Shown: piece after piece, positions 33,320 through 43,673 of the stretch | Numbering within the stretch: the first letter of the stretch is position 1 | How the letters are laid out: each line of letters begins with the position of its first letter | Assembly (NCBI GenBank): GCA_019054805.1 | Contig: JAHQIY010000002.1 | Coordinates: forward strand, 5,642,001 to 5,706,000 | DNA length: 64,000 nucleotides | DNA from: Brachionus manjavacas | Lineage: Eukaryota; Rotifera; Eurotatoria; Ploima; Brachionidae | Reading direction: 5' to 3' | The notes under the pieces: generated by a model | Database searches by the model: none | Told to the model about the DNA's origin: nothing | Seen by the model: the letters and a program-made list of their open reading frames with translations, nothing else | Program-made: the position numbers and the translations under genes

Positions 33320-34175
33320 GGTATTAAAAAGGCATTGGGATATCTTTGTAAATGTTTATTCTTTTCGTTGTCTAAATTCATTCTCAGAAATTAATATCAA
33401 AAAAAAGAATACAAGTTATTCTAAAATTAAAGTATGATATTTGATGGTTTTTAATAAACATTAACTCTTGTATTTCGATTGACTTAAAATATAATTTTGA
33501 GTGCTTGGTTTTGTATAATTTGAAGTTTTTTTTTTAATTTTTTTTCGAGTTAAATGATACGGTATCATACTTTATTGAATTATTGATTGAATAGTAAGTT
33601 TGTAGATGGTAATTAGTGTTTTCGACTTGAGACCGTAGTGTTTTGAGCTTAGTATTTTAAGCAAGTTTAATTTATTGCTACATTTACTGATTATTTCTGT
33701 GAAATGGGTTTCAAATTTAAAAAAAAAAAAGAATAAAAGTTATTCTAAAATTAAAGTATGATATTTGATGGTTTTAATAAACATTAACTCTTGAATGCCA
33801 CGAAGCGACTTGTTGATTTAACTGAGATATATGTGAGAACTTGAAAGGCCGAATGGTTTGTACATTAGTTATGCAAGGAACCAGAGGATCAAGAGTTCAA
33901 AATCAAAAGGTGAAAAAATCTTCAAAATATCTCTGCAGTACGGGACGAATGTTTGAACCCCTTTAATTGAAAAAAAAGGACTGAAGATGATCAACTCGAA
34001 GCAGTAACCTGTGTCAGATCGGATCCGTATATCAAAAAAGATATTGTAATAGAAGACGAGTGTCTCTCCATTATCCGCTAGGATATATAGGAGCGATTGT
34101 TATGCTAAGACAGGATTGAGTCTGCTCCAGTGTTTGTCAGACTGTTAGAGGAAAACAAAGTGGGTTTCAAATCAA
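33320..34175 (+). mobile_element. LINE remnant of the 10100-12155 family, interrupted by a SINE
   Basis: Pieces align with the LINE at 10100-12155. ATTCTTTTCGTTGTCTAAAT and TCATTCTCAGAAA (about 33358-33390) match that copy's LVGSILDxSF-SENK region. Two versions of the AAGTATGATATTTGATGG...TTTAATAAACATTAACTCTTG segment (about 33407-33470 and 33729-33792) match its EYDTSSNIVHHETFNKLKLL region. The C-terminal part continues to GAGATATATGTGAGAAC (about 33830). After the SINE it resumes as GACAGGATTGAGTCTG and TTTGTCAGACTG (34115-34145), equivalent to the GTGLSYSLIVRL region. There is no coding capacity. Confidence 0.7.
33846..34098 (+). mobile_element. tRNA-derived SINE, copy 2, nested in a LINE
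   Basis: It begins with GGCCGAATGGTTTG and a degenerate B box (GAGTTCAAAATC), then follows copy 1 (9458-9699) through the shared GTGAAAAAATCTTCAAAATA block, CGAATGTTTGAACC, GTGTCAGATCGGA and CATTATCCGCTAGGATA. LINE sequence of one orientation lies on both sides, so the SINE inserted after the LINE. Imperfect ATG(T/C)...AGAC repeats may be the target duplication. Confidence 0.75.
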
Positions 34176-34238
34176 GATACATCAAATGGCCATTTTCTAA
34201 TCAGAAAGAGCTTTTTGCTTGCTACAGTAAAGTTAATA

Positions 34239-34521
34239 CCGTATTTCCTCAAATAGAAGTAACCACAAATAGAAGAAACTTGCTTGTATTTCGGTCAAAA
34301 ATTTTCCTTTATTTGAGTTATTTTTCTAGAGAATGATATGTGAGATGTGTCTTGTTTAAAAGAAAATTTATGAATCATCTCTCATGTAAAACATGCATTT
34401 TTCTAGTTTTTAATATAAGAAAAAAAAAGCTATTATAATTGAGTCACATTTTGGGAGTGAAAATTTTCGAATAGAAGAAATCCTTTGATGACCGAACTTT
34501 CTTCTATTTGAGGAAATACGG
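34239..34521. mobile_element. 283-bp MITE with perfect terminal inverted repeats
   Basis: The ends CCGTATTTCCTCAAATAGAA and their exact complement form a perfect 21-bp terminal inverted repeat, or 22 bp counting the TA-derived base. A TA lies at both outer borders (34237-34238 and 34522-34523). CAAATAGAAG is repeated directly just inside the left end, and a variant appears near the right end. There is no coding capacity. Perfect ends suggest a young insertion compared with the other elements here. Confidence 0.88.
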
Positions 34522-34522
34522 T

Positions 34523-35473
34523 AAATACAAAGTTGTCATTGTGTAATATTAGATGATGAGAAGGGATGACTGATCTTGATGGGCAGCGATAGAAAAGGTT
34601 CAATGTGATCATTTGATTCAATGTTTGTATGGTCGAATAAAATACTAATTCTGGTCGAGAGTTTTTTTTTCTATTTTATTACGGCTAATCTAATATTTAT
34701 TTAGAAAAATGATTGACAATGTAATTTATTTTTATTTTGTTTTTTGAAGAGGTTGATTAGTGTTTTGGCATTTAGTAAATGAAGTGAGGTATTATTTTTT
34801 TTTTCTAATTCAGTTATATTCGACCAAAAAGTCAAATATTTGTCAAGTGATATTTTGTCAATGATTTTATTAGCCGTACTGTAATCTTGAGAGAACCATT
34901 TGAGTGTGCGTTCGAGATTGTGTGTTTTTTATTCTTTTTTGTTCATTCATTTTTCCATTTTCAAAGTCCATCAAGTGCGTAGTTTAAACATCGTCCATAT
35001 TGTGTTCAAACAAAGAATATGCATAATTTATTCATACAATAAAAGGAGACCTATTGAGCCAATCACATGGCTTTTGCAATCACACAACTGCTGATAATTC
35101 ATATCTCAAATGACCCCGCGATAAAACAAAAATCGCCATTAATACAGTTATGCAGACTGTGCTACGGCCCCGGTCCAGTCCCTCTCCCATATCCAAATCA
35201 TTTCTGTGTATTCGCACACAAGACCGGTGGTCTGCTCACTGTCTTCTCCCTCTTTCCTCTTTCTCTCTCCGAACTTGATCCACTAAGCCAATCAAATTCA
35301 CATTTACACACACACTCACACTCACGCACACAACTTATTTTACTAAACAAAATTTCTTTTTCGTTTTTTAGAAAATTTTATTTAAATAAAGTCAATTTCC
35401 TGTTTGTGTTGATTTTAATTGTGTGTTGTTGTTTGTTGTCAATACAAAAAAGAAAAAAAAGAATCAAAGAAAA
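34523..35473 (+). promoter_or_regulatory. Upstream region and 5' leader of MEX-3
   Basis: The base composition changes about 500 bases before the MEX-3 start. A C/T-rich block (CTTCTCCCTCTTTCCTCTTT near 35242) and a CA-repeat block (ACACACACTCACACTCACGC near 35310) precede an A-rich leader just before the ATG. An open frame at 35067-35555 overlaps the start in another frame and looks like a by-product of this composition. The promoter and transcription start cannot be fixed. Confidence 0.4.
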
Positions 35474-36652
35474 ATGCCCCAGTCATCATCATCATCATCA
35501 GCATCGTCCTCATCAGCAGCAGAAGACCTATTGTGCTCTCAGTTTGGCCAATTGAGCAGTGAGGATCATCGGTCGCAGCATCGCAGCCAGAACATAACGG
35601 AGTCGGTGCCAGTGCCGAGCAGCGAGCATGTGGCCGAAATTGTGGGCCGCCAGGGCTGCAAGATAAAAGCGCTCCGAGCTAAGACAAACACGTACATCAA
35701 GACGCCGATACGCGGCGAAGCGCCCATGTTCGTGATAACGGGCCGACGCGAGGACGTCATGACGGCCAAGCGCGAGATTCAGCTGGCCGCCGACCACTTC
35801 AGTCAAATCCGGGCCAAGCGCGGCTCATCGTCGCCCACACCGGCCCATCCTGCGAGCCCGCGACCAATCACTCGGCCGAGCTCGCTCAGTCCCAGCATCG
35901 CAGAAAACCCGCTCATCTACAAGCACCATAATCTCACCTATCAGCAACAGCCGGCTCTCATGTCCGGTCACGTGTCCAAAAAAGTAAATGTGCCCTATCA
36001 AGTAGTGGGTCTGGTGGTGGGTCCCAAGGGCTCGACCATCAAGCGCATCCAGCAAAACACCAACACTTACATAATCACGCCGAGCCGGGACTGTGAGCCC
36101 GTGTTCGAAATCCAGGGCTTGCCCGAGTGCGTCGAAGCTGCTCGCATCGAAATCGAAAACTACATTCAGCTAAGGACTAATCAGTGTATTGCCAAGGAGC
36201 CGAGTCCTGCTCAGGCCGTGTCGCTGTCGAGCTCGTGCTCAGGCTCAGTGGGCCAGAATGATCTGAACGACGATCTCGACTTTAATCTGTATCAGTCGGT
36301 GGTCAACTCAGTGGTCGATGACGACGAGTGTGCGTGGCCCGACAAGCCCAGTCGCGGCTCAAGCCTGGACATGTTGATTTCGTCTTTTCAGAACAGGTCC
36401 TCTTCGTCCTCGTCCTCATCTGCTTCGTCATCCACCAGCTCTTCTTTCTGTTCCAACGAGCTTAGTCTAAATCATCTGCACAACACTTTTATGTTTAACA
36501 CAGACTCGTTGTACTCTCCTCTAGTCGATTTGTATCAATCCAACTCGACCAACAACTCTCACATTATCAACTCCATATTTCAACATGAACAACTATTGCA
36601 ACAATTAGCTCAATCAAACCAGGACTTGGTGTTCAATGACTCAATTTTTTAG
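35474..36652 (+). CDS. mex-3: MEX-3 type RNA-binding protein with two KH domains
   Basis: A single exon encodes 392 residues from ATG 35474, which follows an A-rich leader and starts MPQ plus a Ser run. An in-frame ATG at 35423 would add only a Lys-rich stretch and is less likely. KH1 (about residues 44-110) carries the GRQG loop, [20 protein letters not shown] and FVITGR. KH2 (about 171-235) carries [24 protein letters not shown] and FEIQG. MEX-3 proteins bind mRNA 3' UTRs and control translation in germ cells and early embryos. Vertebrate MEX3 proteins add a C-terminal RING finger; here the tail is Ser- and Asn-rich without one, as in nematode MEX-3. The exon is far more GC-rich than anything else in the window and has no introns. 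Confidence 0.95.
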   Translation: MPQSSSSSSASSSSAAEDLLCSQFGQLSSEDHRSQHRSQNITESVPVPSSEHVAEIVGRQGCKIKALRAKTNTYIKTPIRGEAPMFVITGRREDVMTAKREIQLAADHFSQIRAKRGSSSPTPAHPASPRPITRPSSLSPSIAENPLIYKHHNLTYQQQPALMSGHVSKKVNVPYQVVGLVVGPKGSTIKRIQQNTNTYIITPSRDCEPVFEIQGLPECVEAARIEIENYIQLRTNQCIAKEPSPAQAVSLSSSCSGSVGQNDLNDDLDFNLYQSVVNSVVDDDECAWPDKPSRGSSLDMLISSFQNRSSSSSSSSASSSTSSSFCSNELSLNHLHNTFMFNTDSLYSPLVDLYQSNSTNNSHIINSIFQHEQLLQQLAQSNQDLVFNDSIF

Positions 36653-37030
36653 AATAGTATTAAGCAACGAAGTAAAGAACACTTTAAACAAGTCAGATAC
36701 TTTAGTTCCAGGGAATTTTTTTCTTTTCTTTTTCCTTTTTTATGTTTCTTTGATAAATAGTCAATTTTTTTGAATCAATCAAAATGAGAATGAAATCCGT
36801 TTTTTACAGAATGTTCTTGATCGGCCCGGCTCGCTGGGCTGCGGCCATCTAAACCGACTGCTTTTCGTTGGTTTCAAAAATTTAAGTGCCAATTTTTTTA
36901 CAATTTGTTAAGTTTTTTTTATATTTTTTTAGCAAAATCTATGTTCAGGTATTAATTGTAGTCCTTTTGAATGGTCGGACCAGTACGGTTTGACTCGAGA
37001 AGAGAATTTAAGCTTAGCAAGCAAACAAAA
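36653..37030 (+). other. Probable MEX-3 3' UTR
   Basis: It follows the stop codon. A GC-rich block at 36820-36850 (GATCGGCCCGGCTCGCTGGG) continues the unusual composition of the gene, then the sequence returns to AT-rich. No frame continues there, so I see no hidden RING exon. Confidence 0.4.
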
Positions 37031-38468
37031 AAAAATTAGAACACAATGAAAATTTTATTTATTTTTGTGTCATTTTGGACAAATTTTATTTTATTTCTCA
37101 ATAATTTTTTAAGAAAATTGATTCTAATATTTAAAAAAAAATCTAATTTTTTTCTCTCTCACTTATTATGGTTATTACAATTACTAGTTATTTGTTTTTC
37201 TGATTTTTTATTGAAATTTTTAAAATTTTAGTTTCAAAAACATTTAATTTTTTACAATATCTAATAAAAATATTAAAAAATTTACCAATTTTTGTTTTAA
37301 TTACTTCACTGTTTAATGTGAAGAAATTACTTTAAAATCCAATTTTATTATTAATAAAACACCGACTCTATTTTTACTATAATTGATCATCTATGATGAA
37401 AATATAAAAAAAACAAATTAATATGTTTATTTGTAAGCTGATGAAAAATAAATTTAAAAAACTCAAAAATTGAAATATAAATATAATAATCAATGAAACC
37501 GAGGTTGAAAAAAAGTTAATGATAAATAATGTTTAAGTGACAAAATCAAAACACGCTTTAAAATGATTAACAGGAATGATCCAAGCGCAAAATCACTTCT
37601 CAACCTACTTATTAAATCTTTCTATAATGAAAAATTAAACAACCTAAAGTTTTTTAATAGATTTGATATTTGAATGAACAATTAATTCATAAACTTTTAT
37701 ATTGAATAAGAAGCGAAAATTAATTAAAAAAATGTAGGGAATAATAAAATCCTACATCTTTTATTCAAATAATAATAATCTCTGGCAAAGTGTATATAAA
37801 TATGACAAAATACTTATAAGCTTGTAACGTCAAGAAGCACTAATCAAACCCTTGACAATTCCATCTCATAAGACGATGACATAGTGCAACAACCTTAAAT
37901 AAAAACACGTGGAAAAAATAAGGTCTATGAACCTTTTGTGCTGATTCGAAAATTTTCAAATTCGTGTTTTTTACGAGCAGTAGAATTTTTTCTTATCTTT
38001 AGGTTAACAAAAATTAACATTCATGTTTGCTTTTAACTTTTTTTTTAAATAATAAAATTATCATTTATAAAGTATGGTACATTACCATACTTTGTTACAA
38101 TTTAAATAGTGTAATTAAAAATAATTTTTTTTTTATTTAGATTGTCAAAACAACTAGTTTCAAAAAATCGCTCTTTCTCATTTAAAAAAAACCGTTATCC
38201 ATAATTATTTAATATAACTAATTATTTGTTTTAACTATTGACAATTTTATTTAAGTTAAAAACTTAATTAATTGTAAATACAAGAAATTAACATTTGGCA
38301 TATTTTTTTATAGCAATCATAATTTTTATATCTTTGAAAAATTAAAGTGGATACATCAGAAAAAGGTAATATATTGTAAATTATTTCTAAAAAAGCAAAT
38401 TTATGGATCGATTTTGAAAAAAAGCTTGCAAATTCGACTTCAGTCAGATGTTTTACAACTAGAATGAC

Positions 38469-38487
38469 CGGTGTCAATTTGACACCG
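38469..38487. repeat. Perfect 9-1-9 palindrome
   Basis: CGGTGTCAA, one T, then TTGACACCG. It stands out by its G+C content in AT-rich DNA. It may be a protein-binding site or a transposon end relic. Confidence 0.5.
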
Positions 38488-40127
38488 TCTTTAATTGTCA
38501 ACATCTTAAGCAAGTTCTATTAGGCTTTGAATAAATTTATTCTATTATGTTCATTTAACTAAAATATATAAGATTAAATAAAAATTTAATAATAGAATTT
38601 TCACAAATAAGCTTTCTAAAAAAATTTTATTTTGAATTTGGTCTTTCCAGAGTTAAAGCAGGTCGGAGAATGACCAAATTTTAGAAAAAAAAATTTGGCA
38701 TTGTGTGTCTAATAAAACATATTTTAATTTGCTTTGGTGATCAAAACATTATTCTTACTACTATTAAATTCAAATTGGTTATTCGAACGAAATCACTAAT
38801 CTCTTCCAAACGACCTAGTACAATCTTTCTAAACTGTTTGGCAATTAAAAAATTGAATATTTTTTATCCTTACTCCAGTTTTTTTTAAAATATTTTATTT
38901 GGTCAAACTTTTAATTCAAAAAATGAGTTAAATTCCATTTTAATAATTATTTTTCTATAGTTTTTACTCTTACTAAAAGAAAAGTACTTATTAAATGACA
39001 TTTCACAAATAATATGATTTTTTTTCAATTTTTTTCTCTAATAAAAAATAACAAATATTTAAAATTTCCAAGTATTTTAGTAGATTATTTTGATCTTTGA
39101 TTAATTTAGCATAAAGTTTATTAAAGAAATTTCATTTTTTTTATTAAAATATAAAGTTTGATTACAAATAATTTTTTGGTCTTAAAATTCCACTTGAAAA
39201 AGTATATCAACAATTTGGTTGATCATGAATAAATAAACAAATCTTTAATTACTTTGAATAAAAGTCTAGTAATGATCGAATTTCAATTTACTTTTCGATT
39301 ATAATCAAATATTTGCATTCAAATAAAACTAATTGAATTCTCCAATATTTTATGAGAACAATTGGATATTTTGCGCAATAAATAATATTTAAATTCTCAT
39401 AATTATAGGAACTATAAATTTACAAGCTACTTGTAAATTAAGATTAATGTAAACATTTCTTAAACTTGTGCTTGACTTCAATTAATTTTCAAATATTTAA
39501 GTTTTATTTAACAATTCGATTAAAATGTTATTTGAGTTTGACAAACTTTATTAATTTAAATAAGTTTAAATATCATTAATAAAGATTTATTTGAAATATT
39601 TAATGTAAATATTTGAAAATAGAATTTTTAAAATTAACTCTCTCAAGTATTCGAAATTTATTAATATTGAATTTAAGCATCAGCATTCAAAAAAAAAAAA
39701 ATCGACCCATCCAAAAAATATTGAATTAATTCTCATAAAATTAAATTTTTTAAATTTTAGACTTATTTTTATATGGCTTTGCGAATTTTAGATTATTAAG
39801 ACTTAAAAAATTTGAAACTTTTATAATATTTTAGCCTTACTTATTGGATTATAAAATTCAAAAAGTCTAAAAATTGTTCTCTAAATTGTTTTAGCTGACA
39901 GAAGGGTTTTATTAACCTAAATTTAGCTTCTGCAAAAATCCTGAATGACCATCTGAGGAAATAGAGAATCAATCAGACGAAGTAAAATTTAGTTTGCAGA
40001 AGCTAAAGATCTTTCTATAAGCTAATACATTTTAAAGAAAATTTTTTAGACTTTTAGAATTACATAATACCAATTTAAAAAAAAAATTTAAGTAAGGCAT
40101 AACTTTGACTTAAATTTTTCAGACTTA

Positions 40128-40617
40128 GACTTAAAACTGTGACTTAAAAACAAGTCTGATTATTATTATTATTATTAACGCAACAACAAAATTATTTGAT
40201 CACATAGTTCTTCACTAGTCAAAATTATCCGATGAGTTTTTGGATGTTAATATCGAAAGGGATCAATTTTTGAGAAATTAATTTTAAATTGATTCTAATT
40301 TTATTCAAATTTTTTAATTCTTTGGTTTTTTAATTTTTTAATTATTAAAGTTTTACCTCAGCTTATTCAATGGACTGATTGAATAGCACAATGGTAAAGG
40401 TTTTTCACCAAATCAAAATTTTCATCAAATTTTTTTTCAACCAAGTCAACTAATTTTCTGATTTTAAAATTAAACTTTTTTTGGATTAAAATAAAAGATC
40501 ATATTTATTTTTTAGTTTAAAAATCAGAAAATTAGTTGACTTGACTAAACTTCACTAAAAAAAAATTTTAAGTCATTGACTTGACTTAAGACTTGTGACT
40601 TAAAAACAAGACTGATA
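40128..40617. repeat. Inverted repeat framed by direct repeats
   Basis: A 24-bp perfect inverted repeat (40442-40465 and 40520-40543; arm CAAGTCAACTAATTTTCTGA plus TTTT) surrounds a 54-base AT-rich loop. Outside lie two direct copies of about 35 bases, 40128-40162 and 40583-40617, both containing GTGACTTAAAAACAAG; they differ at about five positions. A fold-back mobile element or a recombination relic is likely. Confidence 0.65.
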
Positions 40618-40812
40618 ATAATTATTAATTTAAAGATACAATCAATGTGATTAAAGCTTGCTCTTAAAATTTATTGTACGTTTGCTTGAATTTAAATAGT
40701 AAAATAAATTTTTAAAATATTTGCAAAAGGACCTTGAATTAAAAAAAATCTAAAACAAAATCAAAAAAGAAATTTATCAAGCTAATAAAAAGAATTATTT
40801 CAAATTCAAAAA

Positions 40813-42270
40813 ATGAAATTTTGTTTTCAAATTATTATTTTAATTTTATTGGGAAAATCGAACTGCCAATTTGAAGATGATCCAAAATGCACTTTAACCA
40901 AAAATTGTCGCCTACCATTATGTAATTGTGATTCAAAAGATTTGCCAATAGAGCTACCAAATCGATATCACACAAGCGATTTACCACAATTAATCGTATT
41001 GAGCATAGACGACGAAAGCCTTGATGTCAAAAGCTATCAAATATTTCGAAAGTTGCTAGAAAACCGCAAAAATCCGAACAATTGCTCAATAAAGGCAACT
41101 TTTTTTGTCTCAGATTCTGAAAATACTACTTCTTATTGCTTGGCAAGAAATTTGTACGACAATGGCCACGAGATAGCTATAAGTACAGTGAATTACACTT
41201 GTCCGCATAAACGATGCAGTCCATTTTTTAATTTTCAGCCTTGGAATTATGAAAAATGGACCTATGAAATCTTAAACATGAGAGAAAGACTAAATCGTTA
41301 CGCTGGAATTCCAAAATCTCAAATAATTGGTTTCCGAGCGCCGATACTTGAGCCTGCAAGTGACATGCATTATAGAATTATTTCATCAAATAAATTTTTG
41401 TATGATTCAAGTCTTATTTTGAACACTGATGATATAATATGGCCCTTCACCTTGGATTATAAATTCAATTCATATCTAAGCAACAATGGTCCCATACATA
41501 GATATGCTGGACTTTGGGAATTTCCAGTGCCCACTTATGTAGACCTTGAGAATGGTAAGTCTCAAAATTATTCAATATAAATTTTTCCTAAACAAATTAT
41601 TTTAGAAAACATCAAATGTTTAAAATTATGGGAAGGACATTGTAAATATGACAAGAGTGTAAACGGAATTGCTAAATTTTTACGACACCATTTTCTTCGA
41701 GCCTACTATAACAATAGAGCTCCGTTAATATTTCATTTATCTGCCAGATGGCTCAAAGAATTTCGAGTTTTTAATGAGACAGAAATTTTGCCAAATGTTG
41801 GATATGCTCATAAAGAAAAAACTAGAATAAATATAGAAAAAAAAGAATATACTAATTTGGATGGTTTAATTAAGTTTGTTAACAGTACTTTGGAAAAAAA
41901 TGATGATGTTTATTTTGTCACAGCCCGTCAAGCTATTGAATGGATGAAATTATTGCCTAGAATTCATAAAGAGAACATATCTGATTTGATTAACAATTAT
42001 CTTTTTGATAGCTGTGCCTCTAAAAGTTCACCGTTTGATGGAAAATGCCCTATAATGCCCAAACCGGACTATGACACTGATGAAAGTCTTATACTAGATG
42101 ATGATGATGGTGATAAATTACGAGAATTGCTCAAAATTAGTCCAATTCACAAAGGAATGTTGACTGATCTTCAATCTGAAGTTCTTTTCGTAAATAGTTT
42201 TGTTGGATATTTTTTACTCGGAATGCTTATTACTTTAGCACTAATAATTATTAAAGATAGATATTTTTAA
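40813..42270 (+). CDS. Membrane-anchored chitin-deacetylase-like protein, probably inactive
   Basis: Two exons (40813-41554 and 41606-42270, 51-base intron) encode 468 residues. A signal peptide (MKFCFQIIILILLGKSNC) is followed by a Cys-rich start. The NodB-type polysaccharide deacetylase domain spans about residues 35-330. Motif 1 is VLSIDDE where active enzymes have TFDD. Motif 2 follows the usual GHEIA, but the metal-binding HSxxH is replaced (GHEIAISTVNY). Motif 3, GFRAPILEP, is kept. The tail holds a Cys-containing linker and a C-terminal membrane helix (GYFLLGMLITLALIII) followed by a short basic end, so it is a type I membrane protein. Chitin-deacetylase-like proteins act on chitinous cuticle or eggshell; without both histidines this one is more likely a binding or structural protein. 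Several N-glycosylation sites (NYT, NCS, NTT) are present. Confidence 0.85.
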
Positions 42271-42684
42271 AATTTTATCTAATTTTTTTCATAGTTTTTA
42301 TTCCCGATTCGAAATTTTAGACCAAAATTTAAATTTTTTAAAATAAAAATTTTCATTCTTAATTTTGATTTTCTATTATATAAAATTAGTTACAATTTTT
42401 TGCGCAAAACGTCAAAAAATCATTTTATTTAATCGATTTTTTTAAATTAATATTATTCTGTAAAAAATATTTACCCTATTAATCTTAAAAATAATTTATT
42501 ATTATCTACTATTATAATCATCGTTTTGATATCACAATTATTAATAAAATAGGAAATTGAACAAAGCAAATTCGAAAAAGAACTTGGGTATGTTTTTTCC
42601 TTGGGTAACTTTGACCTCAAATGGACAGCATATGCAAAAACTTATAAATAATTTAAAAAATTTTTTTAGATGCAAGCAAGAAAC

Positions 42685-42835
42685 TACTTAGAAACTACGT
42701 AGATAGTAATATATTGGATATGGACTAAAAGATTGGAATCCTGAAAAGAAAATAAGAAGGAATTGGAAAAGTTAAACAAAGAGCCTCAAGATTGTTTCCA
42801 ATTTTTAGAAAGTTTTATAAATTATACATTTTTAG
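42685..42835 (+). mobile_element. Weak LINE remnant
   Basis: Across one frameshift the plus strand reads NYVDSNILDM, then KDWNPEKK and KVKQRASRLFPIFRKF. This resembles the EYxxxxWxP...EKVQRRATRL segment that follows the RT core in many LINEs (compare 14731-14982). It is very decayed. Confidence 0.4.
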
Positions 42836-42970
42836 TATTTAATTATTTTTATCGTAGTTCTTAATATTGGCTTCAAATTTTACCCAAAACCAGATCCTTA
42901 TTGCCGCTCAAATTTTTTTGCTGTCAAAACATTGGTAATGTAGAATAATGAGTATCATTTTAACACCATA

Positions 42971-43255
42971 TTAACTAAATTTAAACGCCACATATATTTG
43001 TCTAGTGTACATCTGCATTTCACTCACATTTATTTCACAAGCCATATGGACTTTAACAATATTAGCTTGATCTGACATCTTCATCATTCTCACATCTTTC
43101 TTAGATTTCTCAGATGATTTTTTTAATTTCAACCTCTGCTGTTATCATCCTTGTTATTCTCAGGAAATATTTTCTTCCCGTTTATTTGATCTTCTGCTTA
43201 TTATGGAATCTATTACATAAACTTCCTCTTGATTTTTGTTTGACTTGGATTCTTT
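42971..43255 (-). pseudogene. Decayed coding remnant with chromodomain-like strings
   Basis: The minus strand is open in one frame to TGA 43160-43162 and reads NQEEVYVIDSIISRRSNKRE, similar to the start of HP1-type chromodomains (EEEYVVEKVLDRR). A second frame is open from about 43117 to TAA 42971-42973 and includes KMSDQANIVKVHMACEINVS, weakly like a chromo-shadow domain. Stops and frame changes separate them. A retroelement or chromobox pseudogene is possible; this is a guess from short similarity. Confidence 0.25.
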
Positions 43256-43673
43256 AAAAATTCACCCAATTCACTGTCAGTTTCGATGAATTTGTACTTC
43301 TGTTGGCATAATTTATGTTCACAGAAACGATGTATGTAATCCTAATTTGGTAGTGTTCAACTTTTAGGCGAATCACTAATTACACAACAAAAGGCCTGAA
43401 CTATAAACATCTTAAAAAAATTTTATTCAAAATCTCATTTTCATTTCATACTTTAGGCCTTATGGGATTTACTCAGATAAATTTGTTTAAGCTGAATTTA
43501 TTACGGCAACTTTTTAAATCTGAATTTAATTTAATAATTTTATTATTAAAACTTAGTTTAATATTTATTGAAAAAATTTTGAATCAAATGTAAAGACAAT
43601 AACTGAAGCTTGTTCTAATACACTCTAATATTTTAAAATAAATAAAAATAATTAAAATTAAAGAAATCGAAAA

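Larger units (their letters stand above)
37031..40812. other. Gene-poor AT-rich DNA
   Basis: No gene recognised. Short frames at 37046-37231 and 38268-38513 are AT-driven. It contains the palindrome at 38469-38487, a 15-bp inverted repeat TTTAGCTTCTGCAAA (39922-39936 with 39993-40007) and the fold-back region at 40128-40617. Confidence 0.5.
42271..43673. other. Intergenic DNA with decayed coding remnants
   Basis: AT-rich DNA between the deacetylase-like gene and RTEL1. It contains the LINE-like remnant at 42685-42835 and the minus-strand remnant at 42971-43255. Confidence 0.45.

Noticed and set aside
35067-35555. 162-codon plus frame overlapping the MEX-3 start
   Set aside because: Low-complexity translation of C/T- and CA-rich leader (for example runs of Ser, Leu and His); no domain, and it overlaps the real start in another frame.
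35528-36055. Minus-strand frames opposite MEX-3
   Set aside because: Antisense shadows of a GC-rich exon whose sense strand has two clear KH domains.
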